A DNA stretch of 64,000 bases from JAJPJE01 sp963848375 (GCA_963848375.1 CAWKDK010000014.1:248001-312000), one strand, 5' to 3'; numbered from the stretch's first letter, positions 23,113 to 32,836 are shown. The notes: generated from the sequence alone by a model not told the origin. Program-made: numbers and translations.

Positions 23113-25965
23113 GTGCAGACGCGCGGGCAGGCGGGCTATCGCGCGCCGCAAGATCCGAATACAATGCCGCGCAGCAAGGCGCCATTCTCCAAGCCAGTGG
23201 CGGTAAAGCCGCCGGCCATACCGGTGTTGCAGGAGTCAGGGAAGAATGAGTGGACGATCAACGGCTGGATGCTCCAGGAAGCGCCGAAGGTGGCGGCCGA
23301 TGCAGCGCAAATTGCACAGCCCGGGTTCAGTCCACACGATTGGATGATTGCCACGGTGCCGGGTACGGTGCTGACGACGATGATCGATCGCGGCGTGTAT
23401 CCCGATCCGGATTATGGACTGAATAATCTCGCGATCCCCGAGAGCTTGAACAAGCAGGATTACTGGTATCGCAGCGAGTTCAAGGGGCCGAAGACCGGAA
23501 ATGGACAGCGGCTGACGCTCACGTTCGACGGAATCAATTACAAAGCTGACGTCTGGCTGAATGGACAGGAGTTGGGCACGATCACTGGCGCGTTCATTCG
23601 TGGGGTATTCGATGTCACCAACGTGATGAAGCCGGGGCAGACGAATGTGCTGGCAGTCCGGATTTCGCCTCCGCCGCATCCGGGGATTCCGCATGAGCAG
23701 TCGATCAAGGGCGGACCGGGCGAGAATGGCGGCATCATGTGCCTGGATGGTCCCACGTTTGTTGCGACGGAAGGTTGGGATTGGATTCCCGCGATTCGCG
23801 ATCGCGACAGCGGCCTCTGGCAGAAGGTGGTGCTGAAGGCAACAGGTTCAGTGAAGATCGGCGATGCGCAGGTGGTGACGTCGTTCCCGCTGCCGGACAC
23901 GAGCAAGGCGGATGTGGAGATCACGGTTCCGCTGGAAAACAGCGGCGACACGCCGGTAAGCGGAACATTGACGGCCTCGTTCGATCAAACGACGGTCACG
24001 AAGAATGTGACGGTGGCTCCGGGTGGGAGCGCGGTGAAGCTGACACCGGCGGAATTCTCGCAATTGACGGTACAGAATCCGCGGCTGTGGTGGCCGAACG
24101 GATACGGCAAGCAGGAGCTCTACGCGCTGAATTTGACGTTTGCTGAAAACGGAAACACGGCGGACGTGAAGCATGTGCGTTTCGGAATACGCGAGATCAC
24201 ATACGAACTGAGTTTGTTCGATGAGACAGGGCATCTGCGGCGCGTGGAATTTTCACCGACGAAGGCGCGTTCGCTGAATGAGCGCGTGGTGAACGTCACG
24301 CACGCGGGGATGATCGAGACACCGTCGACGGATCCGCTGCCAGCGGGACTTCCGGAGGAATACAAGGAGTACTTCAAGTGGTGGGTGGCATCGATCATGC
24401 CGGGCCAGCAGTCTTCTGCGGCTCTGAAGCCGGGGACCGATCCGGAGGCTGCACCGTACCTGGTGATCAAAGTGAATGGCGTGAAAATCGCCTGCCGTGG
24501 CGGAAATTGGGGTATGGACGATTCGCGCAAACGAGTCTCACGCGAGAAACTGGAGCCCTACTTCCGTCTACATCACGATGCCAATCTGAACATCATCCGC
24601 AACTGGCAGGGGCAAAATACGGAGGAAACGTTCTACGATCTGGCCGATGAATATGGGCAGCTGGTGTGGAACGATTTCTGGGAGGCGACCGAGAACTACA
24701 ACATCGAGGCGGAAGATCCGGCGCTGTTCCTGAAGAATGCGCGCGACGTGATCTTGCGCTTCCGGAATCATCCGTCGATCGTGGTGTGGTGCGGGCGCAA
24801 TGAAGGCGTTCCGCAGCCGGCGATTAACCTTGGACTGGACGAGTTGACGCGCACGCTGGATGGAACGCGGTACTACTCGCCGAGTTCGAATCGCGTGAAC
24901 TTGCAGGGCAGCGGACCGTACCGGTATATGGATCCGCAGCTGTACTACACGATCCTGAACCGCGGATTCTCGGTGGAGACGGGAACGCCGTCGATGTCGA
25001 CGCTGGAGTCGTTCAAGGCGTGGATCCCGGAGCAGGATCAGTGGCCGATCAGCGATAACTGGGCGTATCACGATTGGCACCAGAGCGGGAATGGCGAGGT
25101 AACGCCGTTCATGGCGCAGATTCAGTCGGAGTTTGGCGCGCCCACGAGTCTCGAAGATTTCGAGCGAAAGGCGCAGATGCTGAATTACGTGCAGCACCGC
25201 GCGATCTTCGAAGGGATGAATGCGCACTTGTGGGCGCCGAACAGCGGACGCCTGCTGTGGATGACGCAACCCGCATGGCCGAGCACGATGTGGCAGATCT
25301 TCAGCTCGGATTACGATACGCAAGCGTCGTTCTATGGAACGAAGAAGGCGTGCGAGCCGGTCCACGTGCAACTGGATCTTTCGAACAACAACGTGGACGT
25401 GGTGAACACAACCAATGCGGCGCAACCGGGGCTGACCGTCACTGCAAACGTCTATTCGCTGGACAATAAATTGCTGCTGCATCGCGAAGAGAAAAAGGAT
25501 CTGGCGGCGGATGCGGTGGCGAATGCGTTTCAGCTAGAGCTGGCACCCTACACCAAGACTGGCATGGTGATCATAAAGCTGGAACTGCGGAATGCCAGCG
25601 GGCAGTTAGTCTCGGACAATTTGTATTGGTTCGGCGGAACGAACTCGCAGTACCGGCAGTTGAACCGGTTGGCGGCGGCGACGGTGACGGCCAATGCGAG
25701 TTCGACGAAGTCGGAGCAGACGGTGCATGTGCGGGTTCAGTTGAAGAACACGGGAAATGACGTCGCGCTGGAGAACAAGCTGACTTTGATGAACGCGAAT
25801 GGTACGCGCATTCTGCCTGCGTATTACAGCGACAACTATGTGTCGTTGCTGCCGGGCGAGTCGAAGGAGATCGATATCGAGTATCCAGCTTCGGCGGCGA
25901 CAGGGGCGGCACAGGTGGCGATTCGAGGGTGGAATTTGATGCCGCAGAAGGTGGCGGTGCAGTAG
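23113..25965 (+). CDS. GH2-family glycoside hydrolase (3' part of frameshifted gene)
   Basis: 950 residues with the GH2 layout: sugar-binding jelly roll (DYWYRSEFKGP, ADVWLNGQELG), Ig-like domain (NPRLWWPNGYGKQELYALNL) and TIM barrel. The acid/base Glu564 is in VVWCGRNEG and the nucleophile Glu673 in QIQSEFGAP. Extended C-terminal beta domains follow. The overall plan resembles beta-mannosidases and exo-beta-glucosaminidases of the CsxA type more than beta-galactosidases. The ORF's own GTG at 23113 is not a real start: coding sequence continues upstream in the same frame to about 23060 and joins the LamG part. Probably exported and active on plant or fungal glycans. Confidence 0.85.
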   Translation: MQTRGQAGYRAPQDPNTMPRSKAPFSKPVAVKPPAIPVLQESGKNEWTINGWMLQEAPKVAADAAQIAQPGFSPHDWMIATVPGTVLTTMIDRGVYPDPDYGLNNLAIPESLNKQDYWYRSEFKGPKTGNGQRLTLTFDGINYKADVWLNGQELGTITGAFIRGVFDVTNVMKPGQTNVLAVRISPPPHPGIPHEQSIKGGPGENGGIMCLDGPTFVATEGWDWIPAIRDRDSGLWQKVVLKATGSVKIGDAQVVTSFPLPDTSKADVEITVPLENSGDTPVSGTLTASFDQTTVTKNVTVAPGGSAVKLTPAEFSQLTVQNPRLWWPNGYGKQELYALNLTFAENGNTADVKHVRFGIREITYELSLFDETGHLRRVEFSPTKARSLNERVVNVTHAGMIETPSTDPLPAGLPEEYKEYFKWWVASIMPGQQSSAALKPGTDPEAAPYLVIKVNGVKIACRGGNWGMDDSRKRVSREKLEPYFRLHHDANLNIIRNWQGQNTEETFYDLADEYGQLVWNDFWEATENYNIEAEDPALFLKNARDVILRFRNHPSIVVWCGRNEGVPQPAINLGLDELTRTLDGTRYYSPSSNRVNLQGSGPYRYMDPQLYYTILNRGFSVETGTPSMSTLESFKAWIPEQDQWPISDNWAYHDWHQSGNGEVTPFMAQIQSEFGAPTSLEDFERKAQMLNYVQHRAIFEGMNAHLWAPNSGRLLWMTQPAWPSTMWQIFSSDYDTQASFYGTKKACEPVHVQLDLSNNNVDVVNTTNAAQPGLTVTANVYSLDNKLLLHREEKKDLAADAVANAFQLELAPYTKTGMVIIKLELRNASGQLVSDNLYWFGGTNSQYRQLNRLAAATVTANASSTKSEQTVHVRVQLKNTGNDVALENKLTLMNANGTRILPAYYSDNYVSLLPGESKEIDIEYPASAATGAAQVAIRGWNLMPQKVAVQ

Positions 25966-25992
25966 GCGATTATTCACCGCGGAGGACGCGGA

Positions 25993-26021
25993 GCGCGGAC
26001 AGGAATGTCCGCGCCACACAA
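25993..26021. repeat. Hairpin repeat GCGCGGACA-GGAA-TGTCCGCGC
   Basis: Arms GCGCGGACA and TGTCCGCGC, loop GGAA, followed by CACACAA. An identical copy of 29 bases lies at 55408-55436. Confidence 0.8.
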
Positions 26022-26117
26022 GCGAACTGCAGATCCCTCGCGGGCTTCGCCCGCTCGTGATGACAAGAACCAAATCGGCGGTTCTCTGTGCCTCTGTGTC
26101 TCTGTGGTGAAAGGCAA

Positions 26118-26888
26118 TTAGCAGCCGAGGCGGGACTTGAATTCGCGGGCGCGGTCGCGTGCGACGGTCAGGTCGGTTTCTTTCGCGTCACGCAGGCGGA
26201 CGTTTAATCCGCCTCCAGGAAGTACGGCAACTTCTTTGATCCACGCGACATTCACTAGCGTACCGCGATGGATGCGCAGGAACTTCTTCGGATCAAGCTT
26301 CCCTTCGAGATCGGCGATGGTGTGGTCGATGCAATAGGCTTTTCCGTCGGCGACGGCGTAGGTGAGCTTGTCTTCGGCGTAGAAGTGCGTGACGCGCGCG
26401 AGATCAATGAACCAGAGGCGCTCTCCTAGGCGCGAAGCGATGCGGTCGAGATATTCGGGTTGCTGTTTTCGCAAGGAATCGGCAAGTGAGTTGATGAGAG
26501 TTTGCAAGTCTGGATGCGATGCGGGGCCATTGCCGCGCAGGCTGTCAATTTTGTTGAGAGAACGCTCGAGTTGCTCGGGGTCGATAGGCTTGAGCAGGTA
26601 GTCGACGGAATTCACCGCGAAGGCCTTGAGCGCGTACTGATCGTAGGCGGTGGTGAAGATGACCAGGGGCTGAACCGGCAAGCGCGACAGGACTTCAAAG
26701 CCGTTGAGGCGCGGCATCTGGATGTCGAGGAAGAGCAGGTCGACTGGCCCATCGGTCAACGCGGCGATGGCTTCTTCCGGTTCGGTGGTGCTGCCGACGA
26801 CTTCAACGCGATCCGATTGAGCGAGCAGACGGCGCAGGCGCTCGAGGGCGAGCGGTTCGTCGTCGACGAGATAGGCGCGCAGTTTCAT
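26118..26888 (-). CDS. LytTR-type response regulator
   Basis: I place the start at ATG 26888, which overlaps the stop of the kinase gene as ATGA; a longer frame reaches 26918. Receiver domain: Asp9, Asp10, phospho-acceptor Asp55 in LLFLDIQMPRLNG, Thr80 and Lys100. C-terminal LytTR DNA-binding domain (about 150-256): LWFIDLARVTHFYAEDKLTY, KKFLRIHRGTLVNVAWI. Such regulators bind direct repeats and often control exported products. Translationally coupled to its kinase, so they form one two-component system. Confidence 0.94.
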   Translation of the reverse strand: MKLRAYLVDDEPLALERLRRLLAQSDRVEVVGSTTEPEEAIAALTDGPVDLLFLDIQMPRLNGFEVLSRLPVQPLVIFTTAYDQYALKAFAVNSVDYLLKPIDPEQLERSLNKIDSLRGNGPASHPDLQTLINSLADSLRKQQPEYLDRIASRLGERLWFIDLARVTHFYAEDKLTYAVADGKAYCIDHTIADLEGKLDPKKFLRIHRGTLVNVAWIKEVAVLPGGGLNVRLRDAKETDLTVARDRAREFKSRLGC

Positions 26889-27943
26889 GAGCGTGGCAAG
26901 ATCATTTGTACAACGCAACGGCCTTCGCGGCGTGTGACGTTCAACCGCGCGCGGTCGCCGAAGATCGCATCGAGGCGTCCTACAAGATTATCGAGGCCAT
27001 GTCCGGCAGGCACGGCGGCCAGTTCGAATCCGGGGCCGCTGTCGGAGACTTCGACGTGCAGATCGCCATTCTGCGCGAAGGCACGCACCAGTAATTCTCC
27101 CCCTGCCTTTTGCGGCGTGATTCCATATTTCACCGCATTTTCAACGAGCGACTGTATCGCCAATGGAGGTACCTTTACTTCTTTCAGTTCAGGAGGAATC
27201 TCAACTGCTCCGTGCAGTTTGGTTCCGAAGCGAACCTTCTCGATGTCGAGATAGTTCTCGACGATCGCCACCTCCTGCTCGAGCGGGATCAGGGACTGGT
27301 TGGTACTGTCGAGCGAAGAGCGAAGCAGCGAGGCCAGGCGTCCAACGGTCTGTTCTGCACGGATCGGATCGTTGGGTATGAGCGAACTGATGGAGTTGAG
27401 CGTGTTGAAGAGGAAGTGTGGATGGATGCGGGATTCGAGCCAACGAAGGCGCGCTTCGGCCTCCAACTTGCGAGTGCGCTCTTCGGCCACCTCTTTTTCG
27501 TGGAGTTTGTATTCGGTCTCGCGGAGACGTTCGCGCAGCGATCCATAAAAGAATGCTCCCGAGCCGAAGACTACAGAAAAGAGCACACCAAAGCGCACGT
27601 TGAAGTAGTAGTCGTGCCAGAACGTCTCCAGAGAAGCACGGTGCAGTAAAACCAGAAGGCCCTGCGCCACAAGGCAACCGGCGGCCGTAAATAGAGCGAA
27701 GATCGGCACCAACAAGGGAACGATTGGCCATCTGCGCTGGATCACTCGATCCAGGACAGGAGGGAGAAGAGCAACGGCGGGAATGCCGGCCGTATTCGCG
27801 AAAATCAGCGCGTAGACCAGCATGCGGAGCAACTCCTTCCCGCCGGAGACATGGTTCATCATCGCCACGAGCAGCACCACGAACAACACCGTCAGGTTGA
27901 TGAGAACCAGCGACAACTTCCATCTGCGCTCGATGCGAGCCAT
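26885..27943 (-). CDS. LytS-type sensor histidine kinase
   Basis: 352 residues. Four membrane segments lie between about residues 10 and 135. A coiled linker (RETEYKLHEKEVAEERTRKL) leads to the His_kinase domain RIHPHFLFNTLNSISSL with likely phospho-acceptor His176. The ATPase domain has VENAVKYGI (N box) and SDSGPGFELA plus GHGLDN (G boxes). No extracytoplasmic sensor domain is seen, so the signal may be sensed in the membrane. Its stop overlaps the start of the regulator gene, and its start is 6 bases after the stop of the secreted-protein gene upstream. Confidence 0.93.
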   Translation of the reverse strand: MARIERRWKLSLVLINLTVLFVVLLVAMMNHVSGGKELLRMLVYALIFANTAGIPAVALLPPVLDRVIQRRWPIVPLLVPIFALFTAAGCLVAQGLLVLLHRASLETFWHDYYFNVRFGVLFSVVFGSGAFFYGSLRERLRETEYKLHEKEVAEERTRKLEAEARLRWLESRIHPHFLFNTLNSISSLIPNDPIRAEQTVGRLASLLRSSLDSTNQSLIPLEQEVAIVENYLDIEKVRFGTKLHGAVEIPPELKEVKVPPLAIQSLVENAVKYGITPQKAGGELLVRAFAQNGDLHVEVSDSGPGFELAAVPAGHGLDNLVGRLDAIFGDRARLNVTRREGRCVVQMILPRS

Positions 27944-27949
27944 AGTTAC

Positions 27950-28759
27950 CTACTTTGTGACCGGTTCAAAGGTGCCAGTGCGCACGACGTCCATGACCTG
28001 CATTGGCTGGCCGGGCAGAGTCAGTTCGCCAAGGACATCCTCGTAGAGCGTAGCGTACTCGATCTGTTTGGTCGCGAGCGAGACCCAGATCAGTCCCCAG
28101 TAATTGCTGCGACCCTTCAAGAGCAAGCCTCCGTTGGAGATGTCGAGCGGATTGAAGAAAGCACGATACTCGATGACGGCGCAGTCCTGTCCATTCTTTT
28201 GTGAGCGGCCGGTCCATACGAGGACAACGTCGCTGTTCTTGAAATTGCCGACGCCGGGCATATTCATGTTCTGGTTGATGATGTAGTGGAAAGGCTCGTT
28301 CAACTTGAGGTGAGCGAACTGCTCCTGACCGAAGACTTCGAACATGCCGGTATCCCAAACGAGATTGCGTTCCATGACGGCTGTGGGCGGAAAGGCCTTG
28401 AAGAAGTCGGGCTTCATGGTGTCGCCTAAATTGTTGGGATAGCGGAATCCCTCCATGAAGTCGAGCTTATTTGCGACCGGAAAGGGATCTGTCGGACTGT
28501 TCACGGCAACGTCAGTCACGTTCTTCCAACTGACTTCGCCAGCGGGAAGTCCGCGGGTGTACTCGCCCGTTACACGCTGACGGCGGACAATTTCGCCGCG
28601 CGTGTTGGCAGTGTTGTAGTCGACAACGAACCGATACGTGCGCGGGCCATTGTCTTTGACAGAAGTGTCCTGCGGGAGAGACCAGGTCTGTGCGAGCAGG
28701 GTGGTAAAGAGAAATGGGATGGTGCCGAGAATTTGAACTACAGTCCGAAAGGTGATCAT
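27950..28759 (-). CDS. Secreted protein of unknown function, first gene of the LytS/LytR operon
   Basis: The product has 269 residues. Signal peptide about 1-23 (VQILGTIPFLFTTLLAQ). The mature part is beta-rich: TYRFVVDYNTANTRGEIVRR, NVTDVAVNSPTDPFPVANKL, WDTGMFEVFGQEQFAHLKL, VVLVWTGRSQKNGQDCAVIE and SNYWGLIWVSLATKQIEYAT. No family recognised; the sequence could be a sensor or an effector of the two-component system that follows 6 bases downstream. The tight spacing suggests co-translation with the kinase. Confidence 0.78.
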   Translation of the reverse strand: MITFRTVVQILGTIPFLFTTLLAQTWSLPQDTSVKDNGPRTYRFVVDYNTANTRGEIVRRQRVTGEYTRGLPAGEVSWKNVTDVAVNSPTDPFPVANKLDFMEGFRYPNNLGDTMKPDFFKAFPPTAVMERNLVWDTGMFEVFGQEQFAHLKLNEPFHYIINQNMNMPGVGNFKNSDVVLVWTGRSQKNGQDCAVIEYRAFFNPLDISNGGLLLKGRSNYWGLIWVSLATKQIEYATLYEDVLGELTLPGQPMQVMDVVRTGTFEPVTK

Positions 28760-29148
28760 GAGTACGTCCTCCTGCAGGCAGTGTGGAGGATATGGGATTT
28801 AGGGGCACGCGCTCAGTGACGGAAGGCCGGAATAGTGGATGAAGGGCGGATTGGAGAAGATGAGCGAGACGATGGAGATGGGTAGCTCGTGGCATAAGCT
28901 TTTCTGTGCGGCCTCAAGATTTGTTGCCGACTGCTGCCAGATGCGGCGCCGCAATCAAAATTCCCCACCCAAGCCAAAGGAAGGCTTGGATGGGGCACCC
29001 GTAAACCATTCCTCGTGCAAACGGCGACTCCTTTACTCAGGTCCGTCTTACATACGAGTTCAGTTTTGGGACGAGACGAGAAGAAACCGCGACCAGTCGG
29101 GCGGGAACAGAATGACATTCGTCCCAGGCGCTCGTCTAACCTACACAA
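28760..29148. other. Divergent intergenic region with repeat copy C
   Basis: 390 bases between the secreted-protein/LytS operon (minus) and the propeller gene (plus); both promoters should lie here. CAGGAGG at 28770-28776 on the minus strand serves the start at 28759. Hairpin repeat copy C occupies 28960-29001. Confidence 0.6.
28960..29001. repeat. Covarying hairpin repeat, copy C
   Basis: Flanks TTCCCCACC and GATGGGGCACCCG as in copies A and B, with arms CAAGCC and GGCTTG around AAAGGAA. Confidence 0.75.
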
Positions 29149-30453
29149 ATGAAAACCTCTCGCTTGCTAGTTATCCTCCTGCTGTGCGGTGCGGCGATGG
29201 CGCAGGATGCGTGGATGTTCCGCGGCAATCCACAGCATACCGGCGTCTATGAAACGCAGCCGCTCACTAAGTTCAATCAGCTTCAATGGAAGTTTCAGGC
29301 CGGTGGGCAGATCGCGTCGTCGCCTGCCGTGGTGAAGGACACGGTTTATTTCGGCAGTCTTGATAATAATTTCTACGCGGTGAATCGGAGCACAGGCGCG
29401 CTGAAGTGGAAGTTCCAGACGAAGAGCCGCGTGGCGTCATCACCGGCGGTAGCGGATGGCATGGCGTACTTCGGCAGCTACGACGGCAGCTTCTACGCGG
29501 TGGATACGGCGACGGGTCAACAGAAGTGGAAGTTCGATACGGCCGGCGAGCGGCGTTTCGCGGGCAAGCATCTGCACGGTGCGGTTCCTGCGGCGGAGGT
29601 CATGCCTGATCCTTACGACTGTTATCTGTCGTCGCCCGTGGTGTGGGAGGGCGCAGTCTATTTTGGCAGCGGCGACGGGAACGTCTACGCGCTCGATGCG
29701 AAAACGGGCACGCTGAAATGGAAATTCCAGACAGGCGATGTGGTGCATGCGTCCCCGGCGATCGCCGATGGCAAAGTGTTTGTCGGAAGCTGGGATAGCT
29801 ACTTCTACGCGGTCGACGCGAAGTCGGGCAAAGAAGTATGGCGATTCAAGACGGGCGAGGATCCGGAGATACACAACCAGGTTGGGATCCAGTCATCAGC
29901 AGCGGTGGCGGACGGAGTCGTCTATTTCGGATGCCGTGATTCGAACTTGTATGCGGTGGACGCGAAGACTGGCCTGAAGAAATGGGCGTTCAACAATAAA
30001 GGATCGTGGGTGATCGGATCGCCCGCAGTGCGCGACGGCAAAGTGTATTTCTCGACCTCGGACTCAGGAGCGCTGTACGTCCTGGATGCGAAGACGGGAA
30101 CGGGGCCTCAGATCTTCAGCTCGAACAAGTGGCCGATGTTTTCGTCGCCTGCGCTGGTGGGGAACATGCTGTACATCGGGTCTGACGAAGGCAAACTGTT
30201 CGCCGTCGACCTGACGAGCCAGAAACAAGCGTGGACGTTCCAGACGGAAGGCTCAAAGCAGATTGGTCCGAAGTACACGAAGCCAGACGGGACACCGAAC
30301 TACGAAGCGGCGTTCACAAGCTTTTTCTACGACGACGTAATGGTTGGCTACGACAAGCTGATGGGGGTGGGAGCGATCCTGTCGTCGCCGGTGGTGGCGG
30401 ATGGAGTGCTGTACGTGGGAAGCACGGATGGGAATCTGTACGCGCTGCAGTAG
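29149..30453 (+). CDS. Secreted PQQ-like beta-propeller protein
   Basis: 434 residues, signal peptide about 1-18 (LLVILLLCGAAMAQD). Eight or so repeats of the type SSPAV-DG-VYFGS-D-N-YAVDA-TG-LKWKF form a PQQ-like or BamB-like beta-propeller. Catalytic residues of quinoprotein dehydrogenases (paired Cys, Glu-Asn-Asp Ca site) are not apparent, so a binding or scaffolding role is more likely than an enzyme. One long loop (ERRFAGKHLHGAVPAAEVMP) interrupts the third blade. Confidence 0.88.
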   Translation: MKTSRLLVILLLCGAAMAQDAWMFRGNPQHTGVYETQPLTKFNQLQWKFQAGGQIASSPAVVKDTVYFGSLDNNFYAVNRSTGALKWKFQTKSRVASSPAVADGMAYFGSYDGSFYAVDTATGQQKWKFDTAGERRFAGKHLHGAVPAAEVMPDPYDCYLSSPVVWEGAVYFGSGDGNVYALDAKTGTLKWKFQTGDVVHASPAIADGKVFVGSWDSYFYAVDAKSGKEVWRFKTGEDPEIHNQVGIQSSAAVADGVVYFGCRDSNLYAVDAKTGLKKWAFNNKGSWVIGSPAVRDGKVYFSTSDSGALYVLDAKTGTGPQIFSSNKWPMFSSPALVGNMLYIGSDEGKLFAVDLTSQKQAWTFQTEGSKQIGPKYTKPDGTPNYEAAFTSFFYDDVMVGYDKLMGVGAILSSPVVADGVLYVGSTDGNLYALQ

Positions 30454-30602
30454 GGTGGCGGGGGTAGCTAGTAGGTATTAGCGGAAGAGTCGGACGGAAG
30501 CCGCAAGGTTTCTCGACTCCTGGCCGCGCGATCCAACTGCGGATCGCGTAAAACAAAGCGCCCAGTCGCTCGAAATGACAGGTGTGTTCAGGGAGTGAAC
30601 AC

Positions 30603-32810
30603 TCAGTCGGCGGCGGTTGAGGTTACGGAGGCTGTATCGGTTTTTATCGGGAACAAGACCGTAAACACCGTCCCATTATTTTTCGGATCGGTTGAGCTGC
30701 GCACGCGGATGACGCCATTATGTTTGCGCGCAATCTCCAATGAAACCCAGAGGCCCAGACCTGTTCCGGTCGATTCTTTAGTCGTAAAGAACGGTTCGTA
30801 GATCAGCTTCTGCGTGGCAGCGTTCATGCCGCGCCCAGTGTCTGCAACCGTTACCTGAATAGAGCGGCCGAGGTTGGGCGAGGTAATCACCTTCGTACGG
30901 ATGCGAACCTTGCCTCCGGTTAGGCTGGCGTCGAGGGCGTTGCTGACGAGATTCGCAATCACCTGCCGGACTTCGCTGGCATAGCACAGAAACGTATCGT
31001 CGGGGGCGTACTCCGTTGTTACGTTCACTCCAGCTTGCGCGATGCGCCCGCGGAACAACATCAGGACCGAGTCGGTAAGTTCCCCAGCGCTGGCTGTGGA
31101 GCGGTGCGAAGGCTGGCGGTGGAAGCGGAGCGTCTGCTTGGCGATTTCGGTGACGCGCGCGAGTTCCTGTTGGGCGATCTTGATGTACTCGTGCCGCCGC
31201 GTGTCGTCTTTTTCGCGCTCGATGAGGAAGAGCAGATTGGTAACGGATTCCAGGGGATTATTGATTTCGTGCGAGACGGAAGCAGCGAGCCGGCCCACCG
31301 CGGCGAGTTTCTCGGACTTGAGCAGCGCCTGTTCGATTCGCTTCTTTTCGGTGATGTCGAAATTCACGCCGGCCATCTGCGTGGGATTGCCCGCGTCGTC
31401 GCTGAGGACGGATCCGATAGCGCGAAACCAGCGAATCTCCCCATCAGTCCGCACGGTACGAAATTCGCTGTCGTAGCGGCCGGTCTGGATCGCCGACGCG
31501 ATGTTCTCTCTGACCCTCTCGCGGTCGTCGGGATGTAATGCGCTTTCAAAGGCCGTGAATGAATCAAGTTTCGGGACACCCAGGATCTTGCTGCTGTTGC
31601 CAAGATCAACCACCTCGTTGGTTTTCAAGTCCCAGACCCATGTCCCCATTTGCGCCGCGTCGAGGACCATGCGCATCTGCTGGCGATTCTCATTGATGAT
31701 GTCGGCAGCTTTCTTGCGCTCGGTGATATCGATGCCGGTGCCCAGCCACTTTACCTTTCCTTCTGCGTCCGTAAAGAGCTCGCAACGAGCAAGAAACCAG
31801 CGATAGGCACCGTCAGAGTTGCGGCGAGCGCGATACTCAAGCTCGTAGGGCTTTCGCGACGCCAGACTCTCTCCGGCGATCGCAAGAACGCGGGCGCGAT
31901 CTTCAGGATGGATTAATTCCACGGTTTTGCCAGCCTGTATTTCCGCAAACGTCTGACCGGTGAAGTTCAAGAAGTGCTGGTTCGCGTAGTCGACCTGACC
32001 CTTTTCATCGGTGGTCCAGACGTATTGCGACATCGACTCGGCGAGAAAGCGATAGCGGCTTTCGCTCGATCTCAGCGACTCTTCTGATTCCTTGCGGCTG
32101 GTGATATCGCGTAAGAAGACGGAAATGCCTTCTTCGGTCGGGAAGCAATCAGCCTGTAGCCATGCTTTCAGTGGAGGGTAATAGTGTTCGTAACTGAGCG
32201 GGAGCCTTTCCTGCATCACTCGATGCAGGCTGTCCCAAACGACGGAGTCTCTGGTTTCGGGCGCTGCGTTCCAAAGGATGCTTCCCACGGGATCGCGTCC
32301 GAGGAGTTCGCCCGCACGACGGTTGGCCCGGATGCAATGCCAGTCGCGGTCATAAACCAGAAACGCGTCGGACATGCCGTCGAGGATGGAGGTGAGCTTT
32401 CGCGATTGGCGTCTTTCGCGGCTGGCCAGCAGAGTGATGATGGAAGACGTAGCCAGGAACAGCGCCATGCGCAGGAGGTCGGAGGGCGCGACCGCAAGCT
32501 GATGGAGCGGGGGGAAAAGGAAATAGTCGACAAGAATTGTCGAAGCAAGCATCGCCAGGATTGCAGGACCCGTGCCGGCGAACCAGGCGGACAGGATTAC
32601 GGCCCAAAGGAACGTGGCAAACGGCGGGGCCAGAGTAATGGCATGCAGCGTACGGTTCAGGAAAAATGCGATCGCGACGAAGAGCGATCGATAACGAATA
32701 CGCTTTGACGGATCGGGGCATATCGGGGAACAGCAGCGGCGCCTGTACCATTCTGTCCGTATTTGCGGATAGTTGCAAACGCGTTCCCGTCGCAGAAAAA
32801 CGAAGAACAT
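30603..32810 (-). CDS. Membrane-bound PAS sensor histidine kinase
   Basis: 735 residues. The N-terminal part (about 40-130) has four membrane segments of the DUF4118/KdpD type (FATFLWAVILSAWFAGTGPA, ILVDYFLFPPLH). Three PAS/PAC units follow: ILDGMSDAFLVYDRDWHCIR, FLAESMSQYVWTTDEKGQVD with WLGTGIDITERKK, and MVLDAAQMGTWVWDLKTNEV. The kinase core has SVSHEINNPLES (phospho-His), NLVSNALDAS (N box), VADTGRGM and TGLGLW. The exact start is uncertain; the first 35 residues do not look like coding sequence. No cognate regulator is adjacent. It lies 26 bases after the MBL gene and is probably co-transcribed with it. Confidence 0.92.
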   Translation of the reverse strand: MFFVFLRRERVCNYPQIRTEWYRRRCCSPICPDPSKRIRYRSLFVAIAFFLNRTLHAITLAPPFATFLWAVILSAWFAGTGPAILAMLASTILVDYFLFPPLHQLAVAPSDLLRMALFLATSSIITLLASRERRQSRKLTSILDGMSDAFLVYDRDWHCIRANRRAGELLGRDPVGSILWNAAPETRDSVVWDSLHRVMQERLPLSYEHYYPPLKAWLQADCFPTEEGISVFLRDITSRKESEESLRSSESRYRFLAESMSQYVWTTDEKGQVDYANQHFLNFTGQTFAEIQAGKTVELIHPEDRARVLAIAGESLASRKPYELEYRARRNSDGAYRWFLARCELFTDAEGKVKWLGTGIDITERKKAADIINENRQQMRMVLDAAQMGTWVWDLKTNEVVDLGNSSKILGVPKLDSFTAFESALHPDDRERVRENIASAIQTGRYDSEFRTVRTDGEIRWFRAIGSVLSDDAGNPTQMAGVNFDITEKKRIEQALLKSEKLAAVGRLAASVSHEINNPLESVTNLLFLIEREKDDTRRHEYIKIAQQELARVTEIAKQTLRFHRQPSHRSTASAGELTDSVLMLFRGRIAQAGVNVTTEYAPDDTFLCYASEVRQVIANLVSNALDASLTGGKVRIRTKVITSPNLGRSIQVTVADTGRGMNAATQKLIYEPFFTTKESTGTGLGLWVSLEIARKHNGVIRVRSSTDPKNNGTVFTVLFPIKTDTASVTSTAAD

Positions 32811-32836
32811 CGAAGTTCAATGTCTAGATTGGCTGA

